From NCBI GenBank assembly GCA_029953675.1, contig JAMWBK010000012.1, forward strand, positions 620,001 to 684,000: a stretch of 64,000 nt of DNA, in the 5' to 3' direction. The notes below the pieces were generated by a model. It did no database searches. It saw only the letters and a list, made by a program, of their open reading frames with translations, and was not told where the DNA came from. Origin of the DNA: Rhodosorus marinus. Taxonomy: Eukaryota; Rhodophyta; Stylonematophyceae; Stylonematales; Stylonemataceae. Of the stretch, positions 1-10,376 are shown one piece after another. Made by a program: the position numbers and the translations under genes. The stretch's first letter is position 1, and each line of letters begins with the position of its first letter.

Positions 1-1815
1 ATCACTGAACTTTGCCGGCGTCTTTTTGGTCTCGCCAACCCTGTAGTTCACCGTGTGGTCGGGAAAGTTGTTCGCCCCAGCTGCAAGAACTGTCCTCACG
101 TCCCAGTTATCTGGGAACCCATCACCATCCTTGTCCTCGTAGTCTGGATATCCCGCGCCGCTGCGGTAGCTGCCGATCGCTTTCCTCTTCGCGAGAGATA
201 GCTCGCGCACCGGCGAAGCCACGTCGCTTGCGAAATAGAATTTGTAGCTCTTGGCGCCGCACTGGACGTCCTTCTGGTAGTTGGTGTAGTCCGAGTTCTC
301 CTTACATCCGGCATCGGCCTCCTTCCATACCTTGGTATCGACTGTTCCGTAGACATCCCATCCATGTCCATGATCCGCTGTAACGATAAGCAGCGTGTCG
401 TCCCCGTTCTTCTGAATCCAGTCCTTCACCTTCCCAACGGTGTTGTCTAGCTCGATGGCATCCGCAATCAGTCTATGGGTGTCGAGCTGATGGGCCATCT
501 TGTCGATGGACCCAGCCTCAATCATGAGGTAAAATCCGTTCTCGTTCCTGCTCAGAACTTGGAGGGCTGAGTCGACCATTTCATCCAAATTCGGCTGTCC
601 TCGTCCATCCTTAACCTTCTCCGGGTTCGGGCTGTTGGACTTGTCGTAGAGATTCTTCTTGTACACGTTCCTATCCAGCCAGACATTCATATCGCCGGCG
701 TGGGAAATGTTGAGCAGCTTCTTCGTCTTCTTGTTCTTCGCGGCCCTCTTCATCTGTCCCTTGGTGTATGTGACGTTGTATCCCGCGTCCTCGTACGCCT
801 TGAACATGTCGGATCCATCATGCGAGGACGAGGGCATGAAGTACTTCCCACCGCCACCCATGAGCACATCAGGCATGACTGGGAATCTGCAAGTGGGGCA
901 TCCTTCTATCCCTTGACGGGTAGTCTCAGCAGAGGCCCTCCTGTTTCGATTATGTGAGAACACCGCGGCTGGAGTAGCATCCTGCACCTCGGCAGTCGTT
1001 ACAACGCCGACGGACATTCCCATACTCTTTACATGCTCCGCGAGAAGCTCGACCTTTGGATGCTCCAGGCTGACGTCATCGTCTGTGTTAGAATCTACAA
1101 AGACCCCAAAGGCGTTCACCGACGACTTGAATCCAGTGTTGTAGGCAGAAGCCGAGTTCGCTGAGTCCGTGATGATGGAGTCCACGCCAGCCGGGTTCAC
1201 GAGTCCAAAGTGGGGAAGGCTCTGCATGTTCAGAAGATCCTTGTACTTCCCATCTGCCATTCCTCTGGACAGCAGGCGAGCTGCAGACACCATGTTGATG
1301 TTCATTCCGTCTCCAATCATCAGGATCACGTTCTTCGCAACCCTCTTCGTAGGGTGGTGAACGTTCCACATGATGCTTGACACACTTGTGGGCGTGGTTA
1401 CGGTAGTCTTGATATCTCCCTTTCCAAATTTGCTCCCTATCTTCACGTTGTCGTACTTGACCGCAACCACATCGTACAGTTCCGAGGTATCGTCCACGAC
1501 GCTGTCTCGCACCTCAAGCGTCCATCTTCTCTCTCTCCCGTTTACGCCGGGGAAGAACTCCCCCACGCTGTACTCTTCTCCCGTCGCCATCACTGTGAAA
1601 ACAACCTCAATGTCCTCCATGGACGCATCCTCACCCTGCTTTACGTGATACTCAACCTCAAAGTCGAAAACAGTTTCGCACTGAAACTCTGCTGCGTTTA
1701 TTGGGTAGATGCATACGTCGCTGTCCATAACACATCCGAAATGTCTCTGTGACGGCTCCTGTAGAGAAACCGCCATAGAAAAGAGGACCGCAACCACCAA
1801 GACCTTCAAATCCAT
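1..1815 (-). CDS. Secreted alkaline phosphatase, PhoA-type (3' end outside window)
   Basis: Phosphomonoesterase that would release phosphate from organic esters outside the cell or in the secretory path. I translated the minus strand from the ATG at 1813-1815: 605 codons stay open to the window edge, so the C-terminus is missing. Residues 1-18 are a hydrophobic signal peptide. Residues 19 to about 150 match nothing I know and form an extra N-terminal domain. The catalytic domain starts near 160 with the metal-binding GDGMN (168-172). It continues with TDSANSAS (216-223), where Ser218 is the expected phosphorylated nucleophile, EAGSIDKMAHQLD (433-445), and TADHGHG (479-485) with metal-ligand Asp and His residues. 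These are the family motifs in family order. No intron or frameshift is seen. The family is certain; substrate and localisation are inferred. Confidence 0.9.
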   Translation of the reverse strand, partial: MDLKVLVVAVLFSMAVSLQEPSQRHFGCVMDSDVCIYPINAAEFQCETVFDFEVEYHVKQGEDASMEDIEVVFTVMATGEEYSVGEFFPGVNGRERRWTLEVRDSVVDDTSELYDVVAVKYDNVKIGSKFGKGDIKTTVTTPTSVSSIMWNVHHPTKRVAKNVILMIGDGMNINMVSAARLLSRGMADGKYKDLLNMQSLPHFGLVNPAGVDSIITDSANSASAYNTGFKSSVNAFGVFVDSNTDDDVSLEHPKVELLAEHVKSMGMSVGVVTTAEVQDATPAAVFSHNRNRRASAETTRQGIEGCPTCRFPVMPDVLMGGGGKYFMPSSSHDGSDMFKAYEDAGYNVTYTKGQMKRAAKNKKTKKLLNISHAGDMNVWLDRNVYKKNLYDKSNSPNPEKVKDGRGQPNLDEMVDSALQVLSRNENGFYLMIEAGSIDKMAHQLDTHRLIADAIELDNTVGKVKDWIQKNGDDTLLIVTADHGHGWDVYGTVDTKVWKEADAGCKENSDYTNYQKDVQCGAKSYKFYFASDVASPVRELSLAKRKAIGSYRSGAGYPDYEDKDGDGFPDNWDVRTVLAAGANNFPDHTVNYRVGETKKTPAKFSD

Positions 1816-1951
1816 TATCTTCTCAGTAAATATCGTTCTTAAGCGGAATCACTGAGTAACACTGGGAATCGATACTCAAGCCTCCCTCGCGTTCTCTTTT
1901 ACTTCTTCTTCTAAGACTTTCCTCTCCCTAGCTTTAACATCAGCCCGAGCA

Positions 1952-1962
1952 TTCTTATACTC
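1952..1962 (-). promoter_or_regulatory. TATA-like box (GAGTATAAGAA)
   Basis: A TATAAGAA motif on the minus strand about 140 bp upstream of the phosphatase ATG. The TATAAGA core recurs upstream of the secreted protein gene at 7765 and of all six Cys-rich genes at 30-56 kb. Position and recurrence are the only support. Confidence 0.35.
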
Positions 1963-3030
1963 GAAGGCTATGACTATAGATCACTAAGAGAAGCATTCCC
2001 AACAACCCCTTCAAACAGAATGGGCAAGATAAGATGCCACGCTGAAGCACAATACTTAGGAAGGAAACAATAATCTTAAAGAGCGCCCAGTTCTCTCGTC
2101 TGAGAGTCTATAACGCCCTGGTTCGGGATGCCATGCACTGTAAACGAGCGGTGAGTGAGGTATTTATTCCCAGACCGACAGGAGGAAGACTAATGAAGGC
2201 ATAAATCCTGCCCCTGAAGCTGCATTCGTGGAAGTCAGAACAGAAAAAACTGCGAAAATTAAATAGAGCGAATAGCTGATCTGGCCCGCTTTCCCGTTCG
2301 CAAGTTCACCCGAGCATACCTGCGTTGACTACCGCCTCGTACCGGTAGAACAACCACTCGCCCCGGAAACAGGCGGGCTAGAACGGGGCTCAGCTCCTTT
2401 TCGACTCCATAGCCCATCAAGCAGAAACTTGAAATCTGAGAATCTCCCTCAGTTTTCCAATTCACAGCTTACCTCCAAACAATGTTTTGATTCTACGCTG
2501 AGAGATTTTCTTTTGGCATACTAGTCCGCGTCTGCGAGTGCCACGATCTGAAGAACCCACGCACTACGGCTGCAAGATAGCGACCCTCACCGTCTGACTT
2601 AAAATTATCAACGCAGGTGAAACCTTTCTAGGTGGAAGCCTGGGTCTCTTGGAGCGCTTTCCCGAATTACTGAAAATCCTGTGGCTCAAAACACCCTCGC
2701 TGCACCTGCTTCGAAGTGATCGCCCCTTTTTTCAACCTCCAAGGGCAGAGTGTACTTTGCTTATCAGCATTAGATGTCACCAGACTAGGAATCACTCCTA
2801 AAACCGAAAAAGAAAATCTCAAACGAGTCGATACGACGAAACTTCCGGCAGAGCAGTGACACTCTTCCCGAGAACACTGTACACTCCAATTTCTTCCGCA
2901 GAGGGCCCCTTTACCGGCATAGCCCAGCACTCTAGACGCCCTTCAAGAACGCCTCGAAACACTATACCGCGCCAAGTCTAGCAAAGCTGGCTCATAATTT
3001 ACCTGTCTTTCAGACGAATCGCTCTCCCCG
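1963..3030. other. Intergenic, no gene supported
   Basis: Only short open frames of under 90 codons with no recognisable composition or motif. I see no RNA gene or mobile element. Confidence 0.5.
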
Positions 3031-3092
3031 CTATTGGAGTCGAACTCGGCAAAGGCCGAGCAGACGGCCTTTGCCGAGTTCGACTCCAATAG
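3031..3092. repeat. Perfect 27-bp inverted repeat with 8-nt loop
   Basis: Arm 3031-3057 and arm 3066-3092 are exact reverse complements around the loop gagcagac. The arms begin ctattggagtcgaactcggc. No gene adjoins it. It could be a short palindromic repeat, a foldback element or the stem of a small RNA precursor. Confidence 0.9.
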
Positions 3093-3430
3093 CCGTGGTC
3101 GAAAAAGCCAAACCACACGTACTCCCCAAAACCGATCCGCCCTTACAATAGATTGGACTTAGAGAAAACTGATTGATAAATCAGTCAATTTTTATACAAC
3201 TTTTTGAAAAAAACAGGTAGCTCCATAAACAAAGAAAATACTTAAATACATTTTTCCTTTTGTATTTCTTTTAATTGCTATAATACTTAAGTTGGATAAC
3301 TTTCATCATACAAGAACTGGTTCCCAAAAATAGAAGTGATCGAGTAAAGCGACCATAAAATACGATAAAACGATACGCTCGGCCAGGTGGTTTTTGTGAG
3401 ATAATTAAACCATTTGGTGGGCGCCAAACC
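3093..3430. other. AT-rich spacer
   Basis: Contains an actgattgataaatcagtca palindrome near 3168-3188, similar to the TGATTGA repeats around the Hint array. No gene seen. Confidence 0.4.
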
Positions 3431-3990
3431 GAACGCTTTGCCCGTAGTCGAACTATTCAATCAGCGTGTTCTTCTCTCCTGTCAATGAACTATGACATGT
3501 TGAATCCCGTTCCACGAAAAACAAAGGGACCTGAGAGCTTCACGAGCGGCTGCGCTGCCCACTGGCAACCTGGAATCTGGACTTTCGGTCTCGCCGCCTA
3601 GCTTGTTGTCCGAGCTCCTTTGAAAAATTGTTTCCCCACTCAGAAGCTCTTCCCGTTTCGCATAAAAAGGGCCTCTTCTCAGTTTGCTCAGTCCACTCCA
3701 GCCACACGACGCTTTGCCCGTAGTCGTCGCTAAAACTATTCAATCAGCGTGTTCTTCTCTCCTGTCAATGAATTATGACATATTGAATCCCGTTCCACGA
3801 AAAACAAAGGGACCTGAGAGTTTCACGAGCGGCTGGCTGCCCACTGGCAACCTGGGATCTGGACTTTCGGTCTCGCCGCCTAGCTTGTTGTCCAAGCTTC
3901 TTTGAAAAATTGTTTCTCCACTCCGAAGCTCTTCCCGTTTCGCATAAAAAGGGCCTCTTCTCAGTTTGCTAAGTCCACTCCAGCCACAGT
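3431..3990. repeat. Tandem duplication, two copies of about 280 bp
   Basis: Copy 1 (about 3431-3710) and copy 2 (about 3711-3990) both run from gctttgcccgtagtcg to cactccagccaca with scattered substitutions and small indels. The short open frames inside (3540-3743 minus, 3773-4024 minus) are the same phrase in both copies and look incidental. Confidence 0.9.
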
Positions 3991-4790
3991 CAACTGAGAA
4001 CCAGGCTTTGCAGTTATAGGACACGACGTAGAATCCCTTGATTTATTTCAATCTAACTACTGGGGTTGGATGGCTTCAACCTTTGTCGAAACTGACAGTG
4101 GCATATCGAAGTCCAATCCAGTCTCGGGCGAGGGCGTCGTCAATTATCGGCTATTCGATCTAAAAACGAAGAAAGCGCCGGACTTAGGGCAGAACGAGAT
4201 TTTTTCGGGGCAGGGGACAGGGAGTACAAACAAGGAGGTGAGATTAGAGGTTTTCTTTTGCGGATCGGGGGGACATCCCTTCCCCCCCTGCACAGCTCCC
4301 CCCTGGGGGCCTCGGTACCCTCGGCGTTTTGAATGACTCCGTCATCCTATTGTCTGACAAACAAACTTGCTCGTTTCGTGATTTTTTATTTTCAAATTAT
4401 TCGTGTTTTTTGGCCAAAACCCGCATGATCGCCAACACATGAACTCACCAGCAACAATGCTCCGACACAATCCAAAGCAACCAATGAGACAAGGTCTCAA
4501 CCAATATGACAGCCAGAACATCAGCCCTCTGCACTTCCTGAATCGCACTCTATCTACTAACCTGACACTCAATGCCGGAATCATCAGTAATACAGCCACC
4601 ACTAGTAAAAACGGAGTAAAGACGACTAACCTCCAAGACCAATGCCGTGATAACCAGGAAGAAGCGCCTAGGTGTTCCCTACTAAACTTGCAAAAATGTC
4701 CAAAAATGACCCCTGATCCACAGAAACCGGAAAAATGACCCTCAAATCATCAATTCCTACCAATCCATAGCCACCATTTGAAGGGCCTCC
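3991..4790. other. Intergenic, no gene supported
   Basis: Open frames at 4070-4336 (+) and 4403-4738 (+) show no domain, signal peptide or repeat. I do not call them genes. Confidence 0.4.
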
Positions 4791-5330
4791 TGGGACCCAA
4801 ATTAGCCCCCTTTTCGACCCCTTTTTCGCCCCTTTTTAGCCCTCATTTTGACCCTCTTTCGAGCCCTTTTCCCCCATTTGAGCCCAAATTAGACTAAATC
4901 TAGTATTGAACAGGAGTCCAAAACAAGGAAATACATAAAAGTCTATATATCCGGGAAACCAGTCAAAACTGCATGGAAGGCCAATCTTCAAAGACCAGCC
5001 GCTATCCAAAGCAATATTTATTCAGCCACCTCCCCTCATTTTGTCCCCTTTCGATCCAAAGAGCGTCAGCGAAAGCTCACAACCAGCCAACCCATCCAGC
5101 CTCACCTCCTCCTTCGCGAATATGGAGCCTCGAACGGTCTCCTGGGACCTCAGAGATCGAGATCTGAGCCCCTTCTTTTCGACCCCTTTGGAGCCCCAAA
5201 ACGGACCCCCGAGGACCCCAAAAAGGACCCATTTGAGGCCTCAAAATAGACCTTCAAAAACCACTCACCAGCCACCCAATCTCGCAGCCATTTTGGACCC
5301 CATTTTGACCCCTTCGGATCTCGAAAAACA
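4791..5330. repeat. Degenerate pyrimidine-rich repeat (CCCCTTTTCGACC-like)
   Basis: Many imperfect units of the form CCCC-TTTT-(C/G)(A/G)-CC/GCC occur at 4800-4890 and again at 5160-5310. The ORFs crossing it (4973-5167, 5041-5409) are low-complexity products of the repeat. Confidence 0.6.
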
Positions 5331-6119
5331 GCTGAAATACCTCGTGTGTGCTCGAGGCGAAGAGGTTCATGGTGATGAGGTATCTGGTCAGTGTTGGATC
5401 GGTTCGTAGATAGCTTATACTGTAGATCAGTACTCAGAGTAGTATGATTTCGATGACTCAGTTCATGTTACTTCCAAGTCCAGCTGAAACCGTTCACTCC
5501 AACCGTGACCGTTTATTCCGAATGTAGTGGTAGGGATGCCCTAGAAAAGGGGCTGCCGCTAGTTCATAGGGGTATACGAGTGTCTGAGCTGAAGTTCTCA
5601 AACCGGCCCGACATCTGGATGCTCTGGGCGATCACAATGATTTCATCCGTGCCTTGTTGTGGGAGGCATTTCGTCCGACTTAGGAAGGCGGCAATGGAAT
5701 ACCTTGCGAAATTCACGCAACATCTTGAGCGCGAGGGTGACTTCATTGGGTTTGTGTGGTGAAGGCCGGACTTAATTGTGAGCTCTGGCGCCTTAAAACC
5801 CAGTCAGCTTCGAATGCGATGGCTGCGCGATTCGTCTCCAAACGGTATTTTTCTTTTGGAACCTAGTTTGCCACCTCGTTGAGGTAACACGCCAAGGCAA
5901 GAAGAGCGTGAAAGGGTTAGGGTGAGGCTCCTTTCCTACTCTTCTTGCCTTAGCGTTCTATGGCAGCACGATCTGTGATCGCGACGAGATTACGCGCCAC
6001 CATTCAGTCAACATCTTCCTTCAGTCAAATAAGTCAACGTACAGATTGAATTGAGAAACCTTAATTGCTGATCGCTTGCAGCAATAAAAACCGAGCTCGC
6101 GTCTCGGTTTTATCGGGGC
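5331..6119. other. Intergenic with one imperfect hairpin
   Basis: No gene supported. A stem is formed by aaggcaagaagag (5894-5906) and ctcttcttgcctt (5939-5951), extendable with mismatches on the outer side. Confidence 0.4.
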
Positions 6120-6460
6120 GGAATACATAACACATTGAGGAGGATGGGTTTGCAACAGTGACCGCATGCGCCAAGATGACCCTGGGCGGAACGCAGGAGG
6201 CGATGGTACAAGACCTGACTAATCCCAAGGAGATTTGGGAGAAGTTTGAACGGGTCTTAAAAATCGCCCTTTGGACCACACCTGGACCGGACCTGGAGGA
6301 AAAGTTGATAAATAAAACGACTACACAGAGGCGAAAGTCGTACGAGAATTTTCGAGTGGGTGGAGCAAAAGCTCACGGAGACTAGGTATCCCTATACCAA
6401 TAAGCATTACTCGCCGAGTGAGCATCTGGTACACGTGTCCAGGATTCTCACGGACAGGGA
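6120..6460 (+). pseudogene. Ty1/copia gag relic (UBN2-like)
   Basis: The frame from 6158 reads a copia Gag-like segment: KMTLGGTQEAM, then DLTNPKEIWEKFERV, which resembles the 'A.E.W..L...' core of UBN2 Gag domains. It stops at 6385. Related coding text continues in another frame from about 6360 (HYSPSEHLVHVSRIL), so at least one frameshift has broken it. No LTR, integrase or RT adjoins it. The family call is from composition and motif spacing only. Confidence 0.5.
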
Positions 6461-6690
6461 AGACTATGATGGGGCAGTGTCTCCGCGGGGCGGTGCTCGA
6501 CTCTGTCTTACTTCCCAGGTGATTTCGGACTTTCATATTCATGAGGGAAATCACTACAGCAGTATATTCCTTCCTGTGCCTGAGGGTCTGGGACACGTGT
6601 ACCAGCTTCTCACTCGGCGAATAATATTCATTGGCATGGGAATAGAGCTGCGCTTGCTTTTGCGCCACCCGAGTCTCTTCACCATAATCC
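6345..6690. repeat. Imperfect inverted repeat of the gag relic
   Basis: Arm 1 (about 6345-6460, +) and arm 2 (about 6575-6690, reverse complement) both contain tcgccgagtgag and ctggtacacgtgtcc. The minus strand therefore encodes a sister of the same Gag phrase (YYSPSEKLVHVSQTL). About 115 bp separate the arms. Confidence 0.8.
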
Positions 6691-6700
6691 AGTGCTCTGC

Positions 6701-7680
6701 TTGATATTCGTGGAGGTGAGTCGACCACTCCCTCACGGCTTAGCATGATATCTGTCCCACAGCGCTATGGCCAAGAACTTCAAACTATCGACACAGACTA
6801 AGTCAGTCAAAATGAGCTCTACTGGATATATTTGCCGAAACTATACCTACCCTAATTTTATCAAAAGATACTTCAATTAAACTATTTTATGTACATAGTA
6901 TACAGTGTCAAGTACAAGCCCGGTATTGTATTATTATTCATAAATACTATGCATTGGTAATATACGGATCTAATTATTACTTTAATTAATATTTTGTACC
7001 GTTAATACTTTTCACTATATAGGCATAATGAGCTAGTACTCTGGGCAAGCTTTTCGTGTAGCCAGGTTGGTGGAATTGGTTACCCTCATCGGGCTGGTCG
7101 AGACAGGATGCCGGAACGGAGCTGAGGTGAGTATCTGGAGCAGAACAGGCAACTAGAGTTGAACACCAAGAACCAAAACCCATCAAGCACGGTTGCTTCC
7201 CAGAGGCAGGATTGGAGGGGGATTGGGCGTCACCACGCATGCCAATGTTTTTGGTGAACCCATACCGTGTCGAACAAGGCTTTGCATGACTCACAGTCGT
7301 TGGAACGTGCAGGTTTCCGATACTGTAACACCCCTACCTCAACCAGTCCTGAGCCCAGAAGCATCCGCAGGGCGCAAAGTTCAGGTTGGTGCGGGGGGCA
7401 AGGGGGAAAGGTGCGGGAGCGCCAAGTACCCGCACAAGCGGGCGAACACACAACACAATTGGCCGTCTAACAGCCTAAGGCTATTACGGTGGCTCCCGTT
7501 TTCGTGCTGTGGACCGCCCGGAAAGGACTACGGGTCTTTCGTCAGCAGCGCCGATGAGACCTTACAGAAATTGAGCGAATTTTATGGCTAACCAAAATGG
7601 TCAAGCTCTCCGAATAAACTTTCGTTGATGGCGAGCGTAGGTTCAAAAATCCCAGGATCTCAGAAAAGATCGTCTTCCGG
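6701..7680. other. Intergenic, no gene supported
   Basis: 6780-7020 is AT-rich and featureless. The frames at 7193-7591 (+) and 6986-7294 (-) overlap antisense to one another and neither shows a domain. Confidence 0.4.
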
Positions 7681-7682
7681 AC

Positions 7683-7691
7683 TATAAGAAG
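7683..7691 (+). promoter_or_regulatory. TATA-like box (ctataagaa)
   Basis: TATAAGA motif about 80 bp upstream of the ATG at 7765, a plausible core promoter position. Confidence 0.4.
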
Positions 7692-7764
7692 ATCTAGAGT
7701 GGCTCATCCAGGGGGATCAGGAAAGGATTACCAGGATCGAAACAACGAAAGCGTTTAGTGAAAT

Positions 7765-8295
7765 ATGAAGAAGGCTATAGGTGCTTTCATAGTGTTTTCG
7801 TTCGTGCTCACTCACGACGTTGTCAATGCGGTACCAACTACACAGACGCAGGTAGATGTCTCCTCGAGAACGATCGAGGACCGATGTTTCCCCCTGCTTA
7901 ACTCGGCCGGCAACGACCTTGGCGAGGTCTGCATTCGTACGGTGAGGACATTGGGTGGCACGTGCTTGGAGGCCAGACATACCGTCCAGACGGGAACGCT
8001 GAAGCAAATCAAACTGGGCGCGAACCGTGATTGCTCGATGGTACGGACTCAGTTGTCGTGGGTCAACCAGAAGGAGAGATTTTGGGGCAAGAGGAAGACC
8101 GGCACCGTCACTATGTGCGACGAGGCCGTGTTGAAGGCCGAAGAGCTAATGTGCATCGTCGGGGAGGTCTCGACCGCTGCGTATCGAAGTGGGAGGTACT
8201 TGCGATCTGATCTGAGGTGGAAGTTGGAATTTAGTTCTACTGAGTCTGGCTCAAAGTTTGAGCTCGTGATCCCTGATGCCGACGACTGGTTATAA
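7765..8295 (+). CDS. Small secreted protein, unknown function
   Basis: 176 aa from a clean ATG to TAA. Residues 1 to about 22 are a signal peptide (MKK, then a hydrophobic stretch to VNA). The mature part has spaced cysteines in IEDRC, GEVC, GGTC, NRDC, VTMC and ELMC contexts, suggesting disulfide bonds, and no membrane segment. The layout resembles the N-terminal part of the two-exon gene at 24954-26021: an IE(D/E)(R/K)C start, a G..C about ten residues later, and an acidic segment ending in a Cys. That would be a distant family relation, which is my inference. There are no close neighbours. No known domain is recognised. Confidence 0.65.
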   Translation: MKKAIGAFIVFSFVLTHDVVNAVPTTQTQVDVSSRTIEDRCFPLLNSAGNDLGEVCIRTVRTLGGTCLEARHTVQTGTLKQIKLGANRDCSMVRTQLSWVNQKERFWGKRKTGTVTMCDEAVLKAEELMCIVGEVSTAAYRSGRYLRSDLRWKLEFSSTESGSKFELVIPDADDWL

Positions 8296-9430
8296 ACGAA
8301 GGTGGAAGCGGTTGTCGCTATAAGTGCGTCCTGGCGCGCTTTTCTTTCCACTAAATGGAATATTTGTATCATCTGATCTTCCTCCAGCGAAGTCCGAACT
8401 GTATTGAATGAGACCAGGGCACGACCACGGCCGTCAAGCTCAACCCGGTGGAATCAGCGATGGGCATAACCCGTGGGAGTCTCTTTCTCGATTACGGGCC
8501 TTGCGTGAGCCCTTACTCGCGCTACGCTCTGTGGACGACAGTAAAATAGTTTCACCATCTGCACCTATTTCATGGGTGTTTGTCCATGTGCCAGTGGCGA
8601 TCCTCATATATACCGTAGCTTCAAGGCTTGTTGTGGACAAAGCAGCCGACGGGCCCCGAACATAACATGAAGAAGACCGGTCTAAAATACAGCGTTTCCT
8701 CGCTCGATTTCACCTAAAAGGCACCCACCTAAGGGATATTTGTCAGTCCAGTTTAACAAATGAACGACTACAGTCATGCGGCTCATCCTGAAGGCAACAG
8801 GTTTGCCGTTCCAAGCCGATGATTGGAGCCAAACATGGGACAGAGCAATGGGGGACAGCGACATTTGGGACTTATTAAATATGTCTACATCTAGAACAAT
8901 AGCGTGATTTATCAAGACGAAGAATACTTTAGGTGTTTAATGCCTCAAAAAAATGGATCACCACGTAGTAATCTAGACTCGACTGGGAGCAATATCATCG
9001 ACAGATTTTGGATAAATGCATCTATATCTAGAAACAAATAGGTTAATTATCAATATTACGAATAATTTCCGTATGTAATTGCTCAAATCTGTATCTATGA
9101 GTCATATTCTAGAGTATGGTGGCAAGATCAACTCATCCTATATTGTGTGTTGCGAGTCCGGAGCAAAGTGGGAAGCTTCCCCCTCACCAATATGGGGGAA
9201 GAGAAGAACGTTCAGGAGGAGCCCTGAGAGTAGGAAGCGTTACACGACAGCCCTAGAAGGGACCAAACGAGGTCGTGAACGGTCGGAAGGAAACAAAAGA
9301 AGCTGTGACCGGTCCACTAAGTCGAGAAGAGTGCCTCGAACGGTTGACCAGGTCAATAACAGCCGTAACTAGTACTGATTTCCTTGATTTTACCTATTGG
9401 ATGTTCCTCCCCAAGTAGTAGCCAAACAGC
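8296..9430. other. Intergenic, no gene supported
   Basis: Several open frames of under 100 codons lack recognisable features. The sequence is not clearly repetitive. Confidence 0.35.
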
Positions 9431-9714
9431 TATATAAAACCCTGGCTAGCAGGCTTGGCTGCAGCTGTTGATTCAGATGAAATGAATGAATTTGCTAAAT
9501 CGGAGACTAAAAGAAAAACCCCCCGAGGTTGAAAGTTATTCAGATTGGCGGGATACACTACGCAAGAGGACTCGGCGTACCCCTGGGATGCTGATTACTT
9601 TGAATGGGTCGGCAACGAGTTACCTGCAGTTCCTGGCGACGACGTTCAGTAGCACAATCAACGTCGGAAGCTGACTATCAACTCATTGAATGAGCTAAAA
9701 CGGAAACTCGAATT
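9431..9714 (+). other. Possible decayed coding segment behind a TATA box
   Basis: ctatataaaacc at about 9430-9441 lies about 45 bp before ATGAATGAATTTG (9484). The frame from that ATG has protein-like text with two in-frame stops (around 9531 and 9658). It could be the start of a dead retroelement gag; no domain can be named. Confidence 0.25.
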
Positions 9715-9715
9715 C

Positions 9716-9800
9716 GAGGGGAAGACAAAGCCCCGCGTATTTCACTTGTCCGTGACGTTGCATAGTTGTAGCGGCAGATCCACGGCGCTCCCCCGCATCC
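9716..9800 (-). pseudogene. RT-B non-LTR retrotransposon fragment (RLE region)
   Basis: The plus strand matches the reverse complement of the RT-B endonuclease segment (gaggggaagacaaagccccgc and ggcagatccacggcgctccc), as seen in the better copy at 62541-62625. It is short and diverged. Confidence 0.65.
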
Positions 9801-9954
9801 TGCAGGTAACCGCTGGCCTGAGGACTGGGAACAGCAACGTCAACTGACTGCTGAGCTATTCAAAGGAGTCAGCATCGCAGTTGTACGTAGCCGACTCTTC
9901 TTGTGTGCCGCCCAATCTCAATCACGTTACAATCGTCTACGCCACGACATCTCG

Positions 9955-10175
9955 GTTATGTACTAACACCGTAAGGTACCGCCGTTCTTACAGCAGTACC
10001 CCCTAGGGATGATCCCAAATAGTCTCCAGGTCAACAGTAGACACAGCTTCCAGGCCATGTCACTGACGGTGACTGAGAGCCGTGAGGCAATGTTTGGTGC
10101 ACCAGAGTTGTTTGGCGATCTACCCAAGCTCCACAGCCTGAAGCTCACACCGAAGGTGACGACGTTCGTATTGTA
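9955..10175 (+). other. Possible last exon of a decayed or unrecognised gene
   Basis: Around 9960-9995 there is a TACTAAC branch-point consensus, then a TTCTTACAG acceptor. A frame open to TAA at about 10174 follows, with text such as FGDLPKLHSLKL that is reminiscent of a leucine-rich or F-box type C-terminus. No convincing upstream exon was found. The splice signals are real strings; the gene is inference. Confidence 0.25.
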
Positions 10176-10269
10176 ATCTTCTTTCCTGTAATCTTAAGCA
10201 CGCGCAGATAGGGCACCGGAGACGATGGAGCTCCGCCAATCAAACTAGAAGTGCGAATGTGTGACGAGT

Positions 10270-10376
10270 TTCTTGTCGCGTGGTATGAACGATGCTTTAA
10301 CACTACTTTTCTGTTGGAGGCGCGTGATCTTCGCCTTCAGTAGTCTTTTCTTCCCTTTTTTTTTTCTTTCAGTCTG
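10270..10376 (+). pseudogene. RT-B 3' end relic
   Basis: Matches the RT-B C-terminal and tail sequence: ggtatgaacgatgctttaa, ttggaggcgcgtgatcttcg, then tagtcttttcttccc, a T-run and tttcagtctg. Confidence 0.65.

Noticed and set aside
4403-4738. 111-codon frame
   Set aside because: Low-complexity polar text, no domain, flanked by the pyrimidine repeat.
7193-7591. 132-codon frame upstream of the secreted gene
   Set aside because: Overlaps several other open frames, no recognisable feature, no TATA box or good start.
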